Source: Galaxea fascicularis (lineage: Eukaryota > Cnidaria > Anthozoa > Scleractinia > Euphylliidae). Taken from it: a DNA stretch of 64,000 nucleotides. Each line of letters begins with the position of its first letter. Within the stretch, counting starts at the first letter, position 1. Shown in pieces: positions 36,301-48,700 of this stretch. The stretch covers positions 6,185,590-6,249,589 of the forward strand of contig OX419345.1 in the NCBI GenBank assembly GCA_948470475.1. The letters run 5' to 3'. A model generated the notes under the pieces. That model was not told the origin of the DNA and did not search any database. It saw nothing but the letters and a program-made list of their open reading frames with translations. The position numbers were made by a program, and so were the translations under genes.

Positions 36301-39300
36301 TCCTTTGAGAAATTGCTAGCTAAAGTGAACTTTCCACGAAGTTTCTAGTCGGGACTATTTGCCTTCCGAAAATGCTAGCTAGCTGTTGGTTTTGACCGCC
36401 AAAAACAGCTAGTATGACCCTTCCGAAAACGTCAGGGGCAAGTAATTCCCCAATATGAATCTTTTAGTTCACGTTTACTAAAACCCAAGTGGACTCTTTG
36501 ATCGATGCCGAAAACTTAAGGCGAACTACCCTCCACCAAACAGACTGGCCCGTAGCCAGCATGAGGCGAACCGTGGCACTCGCCTCGGTTGAAATTTCCT
36601 GGGTTTTTTTTTTCGCCAATCAGTATTGAGTAGATTTAGGAGCAAGCAGTCACAACAACAACAAAAACGGTAAATGAATCTATTAAAACGCATTCTACGT
36701 CTTGTATTCCACGAAAATGCTGTACTATAATTTTAGAACTCGCATGATATAGTGGTGGCGGGTTTCTTCAAGTTATCAGTAGTTGCACCGCTGTGGCAGT
36801 CGCTTCGATTCGCTTCTGTTCGGTTCGTTTTGAAAATGCAGTGTCAAGTGAGTCAGCAGTTTTTCACTCGAAAACGGCGAGAAGACTTTCAATGAGATGT
36901 TCTTTAAGTAAAGTTCGATTCCAGCACATCTTTTAAAATAGTGCCTCGGTTGAAAAATTTTCCTGGCTACAGGTCTGACAGATATCTGTCGTGACTTGGC
37001 GTTGGGTGCCTAACAAAAACGATTACAAACCTTGTCGACATCCTTTTCGTAGTCTGGATCAGCTAACATGGATCGATACTTGTACGCAAATTTGAATGCT
37101 TCAATAATGCGGTGATACGTTCTGACTGGGTTTGAGTCGAGGTCTTTCGCTCCCATTTTGTAACCTAGGGTGAGAAGTACAGGTTGTCTTGTTAGCATTT
37201 TCTCTGTCTTCATCCCGGTTTACACGACAAGCGTTTTGGCACGGTACCCATTTGAATTTGGCGCGGCTGTCTAAAATTTAAGACCCGGCACCCTCGATTT
37301 TTGTCGTGTGAATGGTTCTGGGCACGTGTGCTCAAAAAAGCAGGCGGGCTGAGACCATGTAGACAGGAAAAGATCGCTGTGTAGCTCACGATTAGAAGTA
37401 GAATTAGAAAGTAAGTCAGAATCATGTTACCATAACCGAAAAGTACTTCACAATCGCTTTCATATGAATGGCCACTCTTTAGGGCAGAACCACATTTAAC
37501 AGCGCAAAAAGCCATAGAGCAAAGGACGTTGCAATAGCCTTTATTTCAGGGGTCACGCTTCAGGTTTGTAAAGTAGCAATAAGAAAATAAAAGACGGTGC
37601 ATCATTATAATCAAGTTCTTAGACCCAGGTCAAACGCCATACTTCACATCAGCCGAACTAAATTACAGTTTAGGTCGACCCAAATTAGTTAACAAAGATT
37701 TTGGTATTATCAACAGAGTTGATAAATGTAAATTGACCACCGTACAGGGATTCTAAAAGCTTTTAGAATCCCTGTACGGTGGTCAATTTACATTTATCAA
37801 CTCTGTTGATAATACCAAAATCTTTGTGTACTACTTCCCCACCGACGCAGCACCACAGTTTCTTGAGAAACTATCCCCTTTATCCAAATTAGTTAAGTTC
37901 GCCTGTTGAGTCAAACGTCGACCTTAATTCAGCCGAATTAACTTAACTGTATCATGAAAATGAACAGATTAAGGTTTAATTATTCATTGGTTTACCTGAA
38001 CATAATTATGCATTTGCTTCGGCTCATGTGAAGTCGGCGTTTGACCCAAACTCTATCTTCACTGAGCCGTTCTTCCCGCCTGGCCAGCCGTGAAGAACGC
38101 CTCAGCCGATCCGAATGAATTCAGCCGAACATAATTGAGTCAAACGCCGTACTTCACATGAACTTAATGACTGAGTTTAGTTCCGCTCGCGTGAAGTACG
38201 GCGTTTGACCTGGGCCCTCAGTTACCGTCTAAGATATTCAGGGTGAGAGCCAGCACTGGTCCAGCGGTTGGCGGAGGGCAACTCAACAACGTCATGTTAT
38301 CAAGCTTGCTTTTCAACGCGGGACGAAACTTTACTTGGTAATTCTTGAGGTCATCCAAGGTCATGACTCCTCCAGCAGCGTGGACCTCTTTAACAATGGC
38401 CTTACTCATTGTTCCGTTGTAAAATGGCTTTGCACTGCCCGCTCGTGCAATAAGTTGCAGTGTCTTAGCCAGCTGTGGTCTTCTCAGCCGATCTCCTTTT
38501 TTCAGAAGTTTTCCATTTCGTGTAAAAACTCGTCTGTGTTACAAGATAAAGCATCGAATAGAATAAAAATGTTTAAGTGGACTTCGTACAAAGTATCTAG
38601 CGTGAGGGTTGAGGGAAGTCGTAAAACTGAAACCAAGCAAGGGAAATTAAGTGATTGGTTGAAAAGTTGCACAAGTTTTGCCACTCATGTACAGTGCGAG
38701 GGAATGCAAAAATGAAGCAAAAAAGAAGTACTTTCGAAACATAAGTGAAAACCACTTTGTCCAAGTCACAATACCACATGGTAATATGGATAGTTTGTCA
38801 ATGAATTCACCAAACTCAGCTATGATATAAAGTGTATATAACATTACATAAGTAAACGTTATGTTTTCTGGTTTTTTTCTCCTCTCGTATTGAACTAATC
38901 GACCAATCATAGGGTGTTAAAAGAAATGGTGGTCAACCAATCAGAGGAAAAATAAACTGAGAAGAAATAATCAGATTTTCAACCAATCATGATGATCAGA
39001 TGTCATATCACGGAAATCATTGATTGCACGTGTTACAGGGAAGTGATATCGCCCAACTTTTGCTCGATTTTCTTGACTTGTGTTTCGGTGCCCTAACAAT
39101 CATAGCTGTTGTTTCAACAAAACCCGAAATGGTTGCACCGCCGCTTTTGGTTCAAATGAGCCAAAATACCGCTAGCTTGCCATTGTGGAAGCAGACGCGT
39201 CCTGGGATCATACGGGTAATACAGCACTATTCAGTCTGGAATTGCCCTGTTGTTGTCTCTGAGCGGGCAACAATTAAAGCATACACATAACTAGCATGTC

Positions 39301-42300
39301 AAACCCATCTCGTCAGTTACCTAAATGTCTTGTCCTTCATTAGTAAATCCTTCCAAATATTTATTGCAATTGCTACTGTCTCTGGAATTATGAAGCCTCT
39401 TTTGGCAATGCTTATAGCTGGTTTAAAAAGCTGTCTCCATGGTAACTTGCCATATTTCTTCCATGCAGCTTCCAGGCCTTTTAACTCACTGGGAACAGCT
39501 ACCGCTAAGCCACCTGGGAAGGGAGTACAAAGTCGCTCTCATGGCACGTGATTCACAGAGATTCACTGATTGCTTTGTAAGTATTATGTATCTTTAAGAG
39601 CGCTTTTGTCATTGAGTGTCATCGTACCATAACTAAAGTAAAAGTACAGCTACTACTGGAACGAATGCAATGATCATAAATAACACAGTCCTTTACCAAT
39701 AATGCGACTTGTACAGCAAACTGTAGCTAAACTCATCGTGCACTGAAATCGAAATCCAATGATTTCGTGTCGTCCAAACACGCCCCTCGACATTACCTCG
39801 AATGCCATTAAGTGAATCTCCTTTGAACAAGTCAACGCCAGATTTCTCGGGCGCGGTCTCTCTGAAGTCGATCACCTCCGCTGACCGCTTGTGACTGTCA
39901 TATACCATCATGAACCCGCCCCCTCCGATTCCCGTCGAGTGCATGTTGATGACGCCAACGCACAGTGTGGTTGCTATGGCAGCGTCTACCGCTGAGCCCC
40001 CTTTCCTGAGGATGTTTCTACCTGCTTTAGAGCATTCCACGTTGTCTGCGGCCACTGCCGCATGGCGGTATGCGTACTGCTTGCTTGGTAGTTTGACTTT
40101 CGTTGGGCTGCGGAAGGAAAGACAGAAATAAATAAGTATGCAGCCTTAACCCTTTCGCTCCTAGGAGTGACCAATAAGTGGCTTCTCCTTACCTTGTTAG
40201 TACATTGTCAAGCAGACAGGTGAGGAGAATTAAGGAAAATCAATTAGGGGGTGTTATTTGTATTGATTCAACACCAAATTCTCAGAACCAACATTAAAAG
40301 CAGTGGTAGTAGTAGTAGAAGTTTTTATTGCGAAATCAGTCACAACATACGTGTGGCTTTACAATCAATGACGAACTAAGCTAAGCTGATATTAAGATAT
40401 AAGTTTAAAAAGACATCTATTCACAAAGGCCCGTTTGAATCTGAGGACCCTATAATGTTTGGGAGGGAGCAAGTTGTTTAATACATGACCAGTGTCACTT
40501 ATGATTCTGTTAAAAAGATCACTGCCCCTATTCGCAATTACATCAGGTATCAAATAAATGATCTTGCTAGTGTAGCCAAAACGCTAGGCTCGCCGAAAAA
40601 AGGTGTCAATCCGATCTAAATATTTGCCTTGGTAGGCAGAGGCCCACACTTCTAATCCATACAGGAATAATGACATTATCAAAGAGTCGAAGAGTTTGCT
40701 AAGCTGATCTTTAGAATACCCATAATACTTGCATATCCTAAGAATATACAGTCGACCAGCAGCTCTAGAACGTCAGCTGTCAATATGAAGATCCCAATTA
40801 CAAGGATCTTCATGGAAAGTAATCCCCAAACGTTTCAGCCACTCTTTCCGCTCAATCCCAGGCATTGGAGGAGGAGCAGGCTTAGTAGTTCTCCTACGCA
40901 GTAGCAATTCCCACGTTTTTGACAAATTCAAAGACATCCTAATTTTGGCTGCCCATTTCCCAGCAAAGTATGGCAGACAGTAAGCAGGAGAATTCATGTG
41001 GAGATCTTGGGAGTGAAAGATTTTTAAAATACATTCACACCCAGCATGATTGTTCCCTATCGACAAAGTAAGTAATTTCAGCGGCACTTTGAAGATTAGG
41101 CAAGGAAAAAGCAAACGTGACGAAAAATATGAAAGAATGGCCCGTTTTGTAAGCTCTGACCACAGTCCTGGGTAGCAAATGGTAATTATTTCCTTTGGTT
41201 CCTTCCAGGTTGCTAGGAAGGAAAGGATCTTCTCTTTTCATGGTTTTCTTATGTATATGGGCAAAATGGTTTGAGGTCTACTGCTTTTTTCCACGTCTTG
41301 GAAAATAAGGCACTTGATATTGTCATGTGCTTTAAAAGTAAAGTTAGTACTTGTAACCTTACGAAATGAAACGACATTTTTGATGGTACAAAACATGTTT
41401 TGGCAGTTCTGCCGCTGCTATCGTCAGTTGAAACTGTGCATAAAGTATAACTGGTGGTCAGAAGAGAGTTGAATTTTGCTCTACTTTCCCGAGCACCCAG
41501 ACCGTGTGCCGCAGACCGCCGCAGACGCCGGAGGCAAATGTTTCCATCCGTCTGCGACGCCAGTGCCGCAGACAGATCATCGAACATGTCGCCGATCGTG
41601 TCGCAGACCGACTGCAGACCGCTAAGATCATATGGAAACCTGGCTTAATTTAGTAGTCTATTTTTATAACAAGAAAGGGGACCTTACCAATATTTTGAGC
41701 ACATCTTGTTTTACTTGAAAACGCCCCTTACAATGCCCTTTAATTTTAAATTCGCATTCAATTGCAGATTAACTTAAGCAGGAATTGGAATACTGATGCC
41801 ACGTTTTTTAGCGTGAGTCCGCGCTCAAACCAGCTGCGTGTTTAGCCTGGGCCTGTCTAACTGTTCCGCGTTCTCTTCTGTACTCCAGAAGTCCGACAGG
41901 CAAACCACCCATTGCCATGAGCGTTGAGATTCGTTTAAATTTGGTCCATTAAAAATGGCTTCACAGAGGTTTCATTAATCTCAACTAAGTGCCTTTGACC
42001 ATTCGGATTTCCGTCATTATGTTTGTTGCATGGCGTGTGTGTGGATGGTTTAAGTACCGCTGTCCGTTTTGTCCAGAACATTTGTTTTTGGTCTGCTGAG
42101 GACGTCAACGGTACATAATTGAGAATTCACTCTAATCGTTTTAAATACTGTTTACATGCTTGTAATTGTTCTGTGTTAACACTGAAAGCCCAACTATCAA
42201 TTTCTTTTCCTCTTTCTCATTTAAGAAGTTTGAAGTAAGGTTTCGGTAACGATTGACCTTGTTTTCGCGATCGATCGACATATAACTAACAAATGAAATT

Positions 42301-42478
42301 TACTTATTGACTGTTCTTACCTTCCCATCATAAACCGTTTTCTCAAATCCCGTACAAATGGCGTATCCCTGAACACGTATCCCAAACCCGCTACCGCTGC
42401 ACAAGCCGTTATAAAGACGAGAATAACGCGGAGGTATCTCCGCGTCGAACGAGTTGTCGCACATTTTCTTTCCAGCAT
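33302..42478 (-). CDS. GGT1-like: Gamma-glutamyltransferase (glutathione hydrolase), membrane-anchored
   Basis: Surface enzyme that cleaves the gamma-glutamyl bond of glutathione and transfers it to amino acids or water (family knowledge). Exons: 42478-42321, 40107-39797, 39513-39321, 38533-38226, 37164-37031, 36003-35813, 35059-34819, 34389-34240, 33472-33302. They total 1857 nt, giving 618 aa plus TAA, all phases matching. The N-terminus has a basic stretch then a single hydrophobic segment (about residues 16-36), a type II anchor as in animal GGTs. Key regions: GGSAVDAAIA and STGIGGGGFMMV (large subunit), CPPPTAGP, the autocleavage nucleophile Thr410 in GTTHLVV, TSTVNGYFGAKF, NNEMDDFS, GAAGGTIITT, and the C-terminal GGLPAGY. 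All expected catalytic motifs are present, so it looks active. It is slightly longer than human GGT1. A MITE abuts the intron 4 donor. Confidence 0.94.
33520..34200 (-). mobile_element. Degenerate LINE 3' end in GGT intron 8
   Basis: On the minus strand, a frame near 34010-33850 reads HGDRLLMLSLLPLEYRR, a pattern found after the RT domain in CR1/Jockey-type LINEs. The element ends in an AT-rich 3' region with (TAAAG)n repeats at about 33520-33540, a common LINE tail. It is 5'-truncated and frame-broken. Confidence 0.6.
35395..35710. repeat. Inverted-repeat element in GGT intron 6
   Basis: An arm of about 85 bp at 35400-35487 (GCTTCCCAAGCTCAAAATTC ...) is repeated in inverse at 35623-35705. 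The spacer of about 135 bp contains no known domain. Both arms read TTYAESNFELGKPV-like peptides in their respective frames, but no GGT exon is needed here because exons 36003-35813 and 35059-34819 join in phase. Confidence 0.75.
37622..38216. mobile_element. MITE-like element in GGT intron 4, next to the splice donor
   Basis: Ends GACCCAGGTCAAACGCC and, in complement, GGCCCAGGTCAAACGCC are inverted and continue through GTACTTCAC. Internal copies of GTCAAACGCCGTACTTCAC and CAGCCGAA occur in both orientations. The right edge is 3 bp from the GT donor hexamer of exon 38533-38226. A perfect palindrome (37692-37827) is nested inside. Confidence 0.75.
37692..37827. repeat. Perfect 136-bp palindrome without spacer
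   Basis: Centred between 37759 and 37760 on AAAAGCTTTT. Each 68-bp half is the exact complement of the other, with no loop. It starts ACAAAGATTTTGG. It lies in GGT intron 4, nested within a MITE-like element. Confidence 0.93.
40301..40990 (-). mobile_element. LINE (CR1/Jockey-like) 3' end in GGT intron 1
   Basis: Minus-strand frame 40960-40773 reads SLNLSKTWELLL ... ERKEWLKRLGITF ... WDLHID, the end of a non-LTR reverse transcriptase. Downstream frames continue with CKYYGYSKDQL, LIMSLFLYGLEVWA and FFRRA, with stops and a shift. The 3' end carries AATAAA and a (TAC)n tail at about 40301-40318. It is 5'-truncated and dead. Insertion orientation equals that of the GGT gene. Confidence 0.82.
41456..41646. 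repeat. CpG-rich repeat with recurring GCAGACCG words
   Basis: Within GGT intron 1, CCGCAGAC, CGCAGACG and GTCGCAGACCG recur, and the right side ends ATATGGAAACCTGGC. It looks like one half of a GC-rich MITE; no inverse end was found. The minus frame here is not a gene. Confidence 0.35.
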
Positions 42479-43080
42479 GACGCCGGCAAACGATTAGCAC
42501 AAGATTTCAGCAGTCGATATCAGTTGTGTCCTTATTAACTGGTGGCTCAGCGAATGGAAATGGAAATTACTCGTTTTTCGCTGGTTGCTATGTCACCCGT
42601 GTCGACATCTGGTACCCGCTTCTTGTTGTGAAACGTAACCACGTGGGTGTCACAACTGTTTACATCCACCAGTTTGATCGATCCGTGTAAGGTTTGGCTT
42701 TAATTAGTGTAAACGCTTAGAGAATGAATGTGATTGGTCGCAATTAGAGAGGTGGTCTCGGATGTACCGAGAATAAGCATTCAAAAACTTGAAAGTGTGA
42801 ACTAACATTAACCAATAAAGCCTGCAACACTTACCTTGCTTTTGCTTTCTTCAAGGAGACTTACTCGCCAAGTTTTGCCATTTCAGGCTCAGACCTTCTA
42901 TACAAAACAGTGTAGCTGCAAAACTAACACAAAGATATCAAGTGAATTTTATGTGTAACGCAAACAGTTTAACGTTCGTACTCGTTTAACGTTTTTTTAA
43001 TTCTTCAAAAATGTAGTCTCACTGCTCGAGAACTCCCGATTCCATCCGAAACATCAAACAACTAAAGACCGTTTCGGAGT

Positions 43081-43285
43081 TGCGCAGGGAACTAGGGCGA
43101 GTTTCAAATTCGAAGTAATCGATTGATTGACACCATCACATGAAAGATAAGATTGAGATTGGTCGTTTGGCCAAGTTTGATTCTTTTCAGGTTGAACAGA
43201 GACAAAGTTATAGACTTTGAAGCATGGGTCAAAATCCATACAAATGTCTCTAATTTTGTGACAGCGTCCCCCAAAACCATACATA
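43081..43285. repeat. Solo arm related to the 59356-59793 foldback element
   Basis: Shares GGGCGAGTTTCAAATT, TTGACACCATCACATGAAAG, AAGTTTGATTCTTTT and CAAAATCCATACAAA, in the same order, with 59385-59572. Only one arm is present, ending at CCCCCAAAACCAT, exactly where the foldback turns round in the other copy. Confidence 0.85.
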
Positions 43286-43818
43286 CTCTGTATTTTTTGT
43301 ACGAATTCTGTGATATTTTTAAAAATTGGCAAACATATTGATTTTCACCTCAGTCATTTCCAAATAGTCGGTATAGTTGTCAGAAAACTGAATATATTTT
43401 TAAGAGTTTAAAAAGAAATAACCACTTTATTCCTACGTTTACTTCCAAAGTCAACAACGGCCACTTTAAAATGATTAATTCCTGAACGGACAAAATAAAT
43501 ATAAAAAAAGAGTTGAAACGTTCTACCAGCTTACAAATTTCGTGTTTAAATTAAAAAGAAAGTCTCACGCTCTGATTTATTTCGCTGTTCTCCGACTTGG
43601 TTACGAAACACCTAGAGGAATAAGAAAGATCCCCTCCGTGCAAACTCGAGCCCTTCCTTTATAAAGTTCTTTCATAATCCCTTAGATATTTCCATGTTAT
43701 AAAATGTTGTTTTTTAGCAATATTCATCGTGATCTTCATTCCTTCCTCCCTGCCTTCATAATTTATTTAAACTCCGGACAAAATTCATACTACTTTTTAA
43801 CTGAGAGTGAGGTCATTT

Positions 43819-43893
43819 CAGGGAAATCTCAGACCGAGACCTTAATCTATATCGCTCGGTCAATACCAAGGCCGAGGTCTGAGATTTCCCCGT
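43819..43893. repeat. Short palindromic repeat
   Basis: GGGAAATCTCAGACC (43820-43834) pairs with GGTCTGAGATTTCCC (43875-43889); CCTTAATC and CCAAGG lie in the loop. Probably a small MITE. Confidence 0.7.
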
Positions 43894-44348
43894 AATAACC
43901 GAACGGACGAGGTTAATAAGTTATTTATTATATGGCTGTATTGCACCGGAAGTTGTATTTTGGCTTGTCCTTCCTCTCCTCATTATCTGAATGTTCCTCG
44001 TCATTCGTAATTTTAAAAGGTCTAGATATTTTTGTCTCGCTTAAGCCCGCCGCACACTTGAGGAAAGAGCTGAGCAAAATTCCTCGCGAGGCAGTTAGCT
44101 CAGCCGTTTCCTCACGTGTGCGGCAAATTTGCGGTGAGAAATTCGCTTCGGCTTTAAGTACAGCTATCATTGAGAGAAAAAGTTCCGCTATGAGTTTTGT
44201 CAATGTACTTGCGAGAATCGCTGGGCGATTACAAGGAATCCGGCCCGCTGAGCAGCCAATCAATCGTTCGTACTATCGTTGCCATATAATAAATAAGGCC
44301 AATATAGTTATAGAACTAGCAATACTAAAAGTTCTATAAACGATAAAC

Positions 44349-44386
44349 TGCATCATCGTCATCATCGTCATCATCATTATCATCAG
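44349..44386. repeat. (CAT/CGT)n microsatellite
   Basis: Runs of CATCATCGT followed by CATCATCATTATCATCAG. It explains the Asp-rich minus-strand frame at 44334-44516. Confidence 0.85.
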
Positions 44387-45751
44387 CTGTTCTCCGTGGT
44401 AAGGAACACATGAGATCTATAACGAGGATTCCATGACAACCAAAGGCTCTGAAGACAAGTGGCCAGCCCATCACCCAGCTCCATCCAACCCTGAAGTGTG
44501 TGATGGGATAGACCACAGCACCAGGAACTTTGCTCCTTACTCTTTTCGGTCAGTGCATTGGTTCGTTTACGTCCTCTTTCAGTTTACGTGTGGGGGTGAA
44601 GGAGACAAGGCCAACGCCTTAACGTCACTGCCTGGTGACGCGATCATTTGAACTGACGCATGTGTTGACTACACAGCCATCCCGATTTTACGAAGTATGT
44701 TTGCAATTTAAGAGCAACTTGAAACCTTAGTTTGTAATCCGGTCTGGGATTTCAACCCGCCGGCACAGTCGCTACCGCTCGACGCTCGGTACTCCTACCA
44801 ATCAAACTCTTTATTTTTTCCACCGTGTTGTTCTCATTCCCAGAGAGATGAAAAACTGAACTTAGAATGTTATGTAAATGCTCTCGTTTACTGTGCAGTG
44901 CGGCTGCATCGAAAGTCGCCGATTGTATCCGTCTTCATAATTCAGAAAAAATGTGAAAATGCATGCAAATTTTGTGCTTAATGTTCCTCTGAAATATATC
45001 GCATGAAGAGCCATAAATGTATTAAAAACACAATAATTAATGAAAACTTTTATCCTGTATTCACACAGTAAACGGAGAATATTAAACAACTAAAAAGCCA
45101 CTTTGAATAAATATATCTACAGCCAACCTATACAAATGCCTTTAAGTGCACGATTTTTGAGCCTTCAAATTTTTTGTTCGGTCGTTTTAATAAACACATG
45201 TGGGTTATTATAAAAGCGGTGAATAACTTAATCTAACACCAGAATAATCGAGTCTCTGAGCTTGTCGAGCTTACCCACTGGTCAAACTTATTCGCTCTTT
45301 GAACAATAAGTATTCTAACCTACAATATTAAATGTTCGCCACCGAAACAGACGACTTTAATTAAACGTTATTTACACCTTCGGTTTTTTTTTAAACCATC
45401 TACCTTGCCATTTCTTCAATTCATTTCTTGTAGTTTATTATTACATTATGTCAGGAGCCCATCATGATTGGCTCCTGATTATGTTCCTAGTTTCAGTTGC
45501 TTTCTGATTATGCTTTTTTTTTTATTGGTAATAAACTCTTTTTTATTTCATTCCCTCCCCACCCTCCGTCTAATAACGTGTTATTACTTTTATAGTTACT
45601 GAGACTATTTCTGCAAAACCTCATTAATATTCTAGAAAACGACGCGACTAAAAATGATTCAAGCCATTCTTACACTATTGTCCACTCGATTTAACCACGC
45701 TGCTGCGTTTGCGTCAAATCATAAACCGACGTTACATATTCGAAGTAACTT

Positions 45752-48700
45752 TTATTTCTTCAACGATCGATCTACGCGGTATTCGCTCTTAACATTAGCG
45801 TGCGAGCCAAGAGAGTTGGCTCTCAGTATGTCATCCACAAGTCCATTAATGGACGCTCCACCAATGAGCTTGTTGAAGAACACGTGTTCTAGGATTGTAG
45901 GATCTACAGCGCCCAGGGACGTTATTTTGATCAACAGCTGGCCGAAGCGACTAGGTGCCTGTGGTCTTTGCACGCGTATATATTCCTCTAAGGCATTGCG
46001 TGTCTTGTTCTGGACCGCTTGTACTTGGACGGCGTCGGAGAGTTGGTCAATATCTGTCAAGACAGCGAATGACAGGTTAAGCCTTTAGACCTGAATCTAA
46101 GCATGTATTTTCTCCATGCTGTCCCCAACACATTTCCTAGAATATATTAAGCTATGTTTGCCAGTCGCATAGCTAAAAAATAGACCCAATGCAAAAATGG
46201 CTGCCTGTAATTTATTCTTCTGTTCATATTCATAATAGCCCAACTAATCTCGCTGGGGGTAACAAATTCTTTCGCATTTTTGTCCCAAAAACGAGGTTAG
46301 TTGGGCTATTTTGAATATGAACAAAGGACTAATTTAAAGGCAGTCATTTTTGCTTAGGGTCTATGATGCGGGCGGTTTTCTCAGCAAAGACGAAGAGATC
46401 ACGAGATACACGTTGCTGTGCAAGTTGCGCGCGATAAAGGTACGTTCAATGATATCAGTCGATCGTCTGCAAATATAATGAAAGCCTAAGGTGTTAATTG
46501 TGTTGGGAAAAAGTTCGAAAACCTAAGGCAAGTGTTTTTACACTCGATTATTTTTGAGCTTTGTGCATAAAGAACAGGGAAGTGAGTCCCCGGAATTGTA
46601 CTCTGATGACCAAACATGTGGTTTCTCTTTGGTATAAGAGGAAAGAGGATGTCAAGGAACTTTACGTCGAGGAATCGATCAGGAATATGTAAATTGACAA
46701 TCCCCTGATTGCATAATTTCCACTCAACATTTTTCAGAAGAGACCATCTTCATGGAAGACAAAGAAAATTACACTTCTTCCGTCAAGAAATGGAAACAAT
46801 GGCATTGTTTCCAAGTCTATCATGAGTCCTTCGTGGCAAGTAACCTTTACGTGTAACCGTGAACCCAGGAAGGCACTGTTACGAAGTACAACCATGGCCA
46901 AAATAAAATTCACAGCGGTGAATGTCGCGAAAAATCGTGCTCATTTAATTATGTGGTCCTTCTCCCAGATAATAAGGGCTAATGGCAACTCAAATTATTC
47001 AAAATGTTTGAATGATTCCTATGAGTGAATTGAGAAATGGGGAGGTGACGTTTGCAGCGAACAGAAACGGTTGGCCCAATGAGTGTGAGTAGACTGCGGC
47101 TGTTCTTGGAGCGTCTATTAAATACAAAATTGCGTGATAAAGAGTTCCTTCTTAAGGCCAGACCAAGAAATGTGAGAACAGGTTTAACAGTTTTTTGCTT
47201 GTTAAGACTGTTAAAACGCAACAGTAGCTCTATAAAATTCTAAAAAGTCTTGTGAAAAGGGATGTTTTTATAGACTCATTGAAGTGGTGCATCGTGAACG
47301 TAAACATCTTCAAAATTCACCTCTTTGTTGACTTTGTTTCTCAACGATTAATGATGTCGCTTTATGGCCAGCGATTCTTTTTTGACTGAACTATCATCCT
47401 TTTTTTCTTTTCGGCGTGAAAGCACTATCAGACGTTAAAACACGTTAATTCCAATTGTCTTGACATCTAATTTACGTTGGGAGCTTCAAGACTCGGCAAG
47501 CGAATTTGGTCCGGCACTTGTAAATTGGAAAGGTGTGCTCTGAAGTATTCGATGAGAAGACCGGAAGTAGTGGATGCAGTTAAAGTGGACTTTTGAAAGG
47601 CTGTTTTCAGCTGGTAAAGTTTACAGCTGATGCTGAATTCAGTTGTCACAAAACTACCTCTTGCGAGCAGCAGAAGATGTTTTATTGAAAATATTAAATT
47701 TGTTACCTAACAAGTCAGAATTCTGCCAAAACAAAGCTGTTGAAATTTTTTGGTGTTTTGTTTTTGAAATTGAATTTTATGATTGGCCGGAAGTTTCACG
47801 ATAGGAGATTAGCCCGAGAAGGGCAGACCATCGGGAAACATATCGTTTCGCAAACTTTCCGCTTTTAAAACGTTTTGTACTGTCTTAAAGCTCTGAATAC
47901 ACTACCCGTTATAAGCACTCTCTAGGCACTTAGCCGAATCGATCAGCTTTTTACCCGTGGATATTTTTCCAGGTTATCAGTATTCTTTTATCATGTCACA
48001 GTTGTTATGAAGTGTATGGATTTTTGACAACCTTGTTGAATTGAATATTCAGCGCACGCGTATATAACGTTTGAAAGAATATTAATATAACGTCTTCTAA
48101 TCTTAATGATTTCAGACGGTTGGCTCTATCTTAAATTTCCACTTATGAAAATAGGGGACCCACTGAGAAATGTCTCATATGCAGCGGGATCTTTACTCGT
48201 ATTTAAATTTTCCTCTGACGCTGTTCGTCGTGCTACACAAGATTTACCGTGGGTTCTTAGGTTTGCATTTAATGACCCGTGAAGTCGCAAAATTTGAATT
48301 TGCGAATGAAAGCTGTTGAACAGTTTTATTTTCCTGCGGCGTTAGTTCTTTTCAAGTTTATGAATTTCCCAAAGTGCCGCCCTTCAAATTGAAAGCTACG
48401 AAGCGCTGTTTTCGTGTAGCACTGTAAAAGCTTTTTCCTTTTAACTCTCTTTTGAAGTCTGTGGATGAGATCTCAAAATTCTACTTGAAAGCATTGAGCA
48501 GAACTTTCATGTGGCATATTTTTAAATACAAAACTGAATGCTTTTCTGTTTAATTCGATGTGTCTGAATCACTTTTGGCTGAGGAAGGATCGACTTTTTC
48601 TATTCCATTTTTTCTTCTTCTTCTTCCTCTTTTGGATTGCTACACCTAGGCTATATACTAACAGGGCATTTCAATTGATTGGTTTTATCCAAGAATGATA

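Larger units (their letters stand above)
42479..45751. other. Intergenic stretch between GGT and the nuclear receptor
   Basis: It contains the GGT upstream region (42479 to about 42900), a single arm of the 59356 foldback element (43081-43285), a short inverted repeat (43819-43893), a (CAT)n microsatellite (44349-44386) and a possible tRNA-derived SINE scrap with a GGTTGAAATCC B-box-like word on the minus strand near 44750. No gene is supported. Confidence 0.55.

Noticed and set aside
47467..47649. Minus-strand frame as an extra exon of the nuclear receptor
   Set aside because: Exons 51012-50437 and 46053-45752 join perfectly in phase (NP|DID), matching the NR2F ligand-binding domain without a gap.
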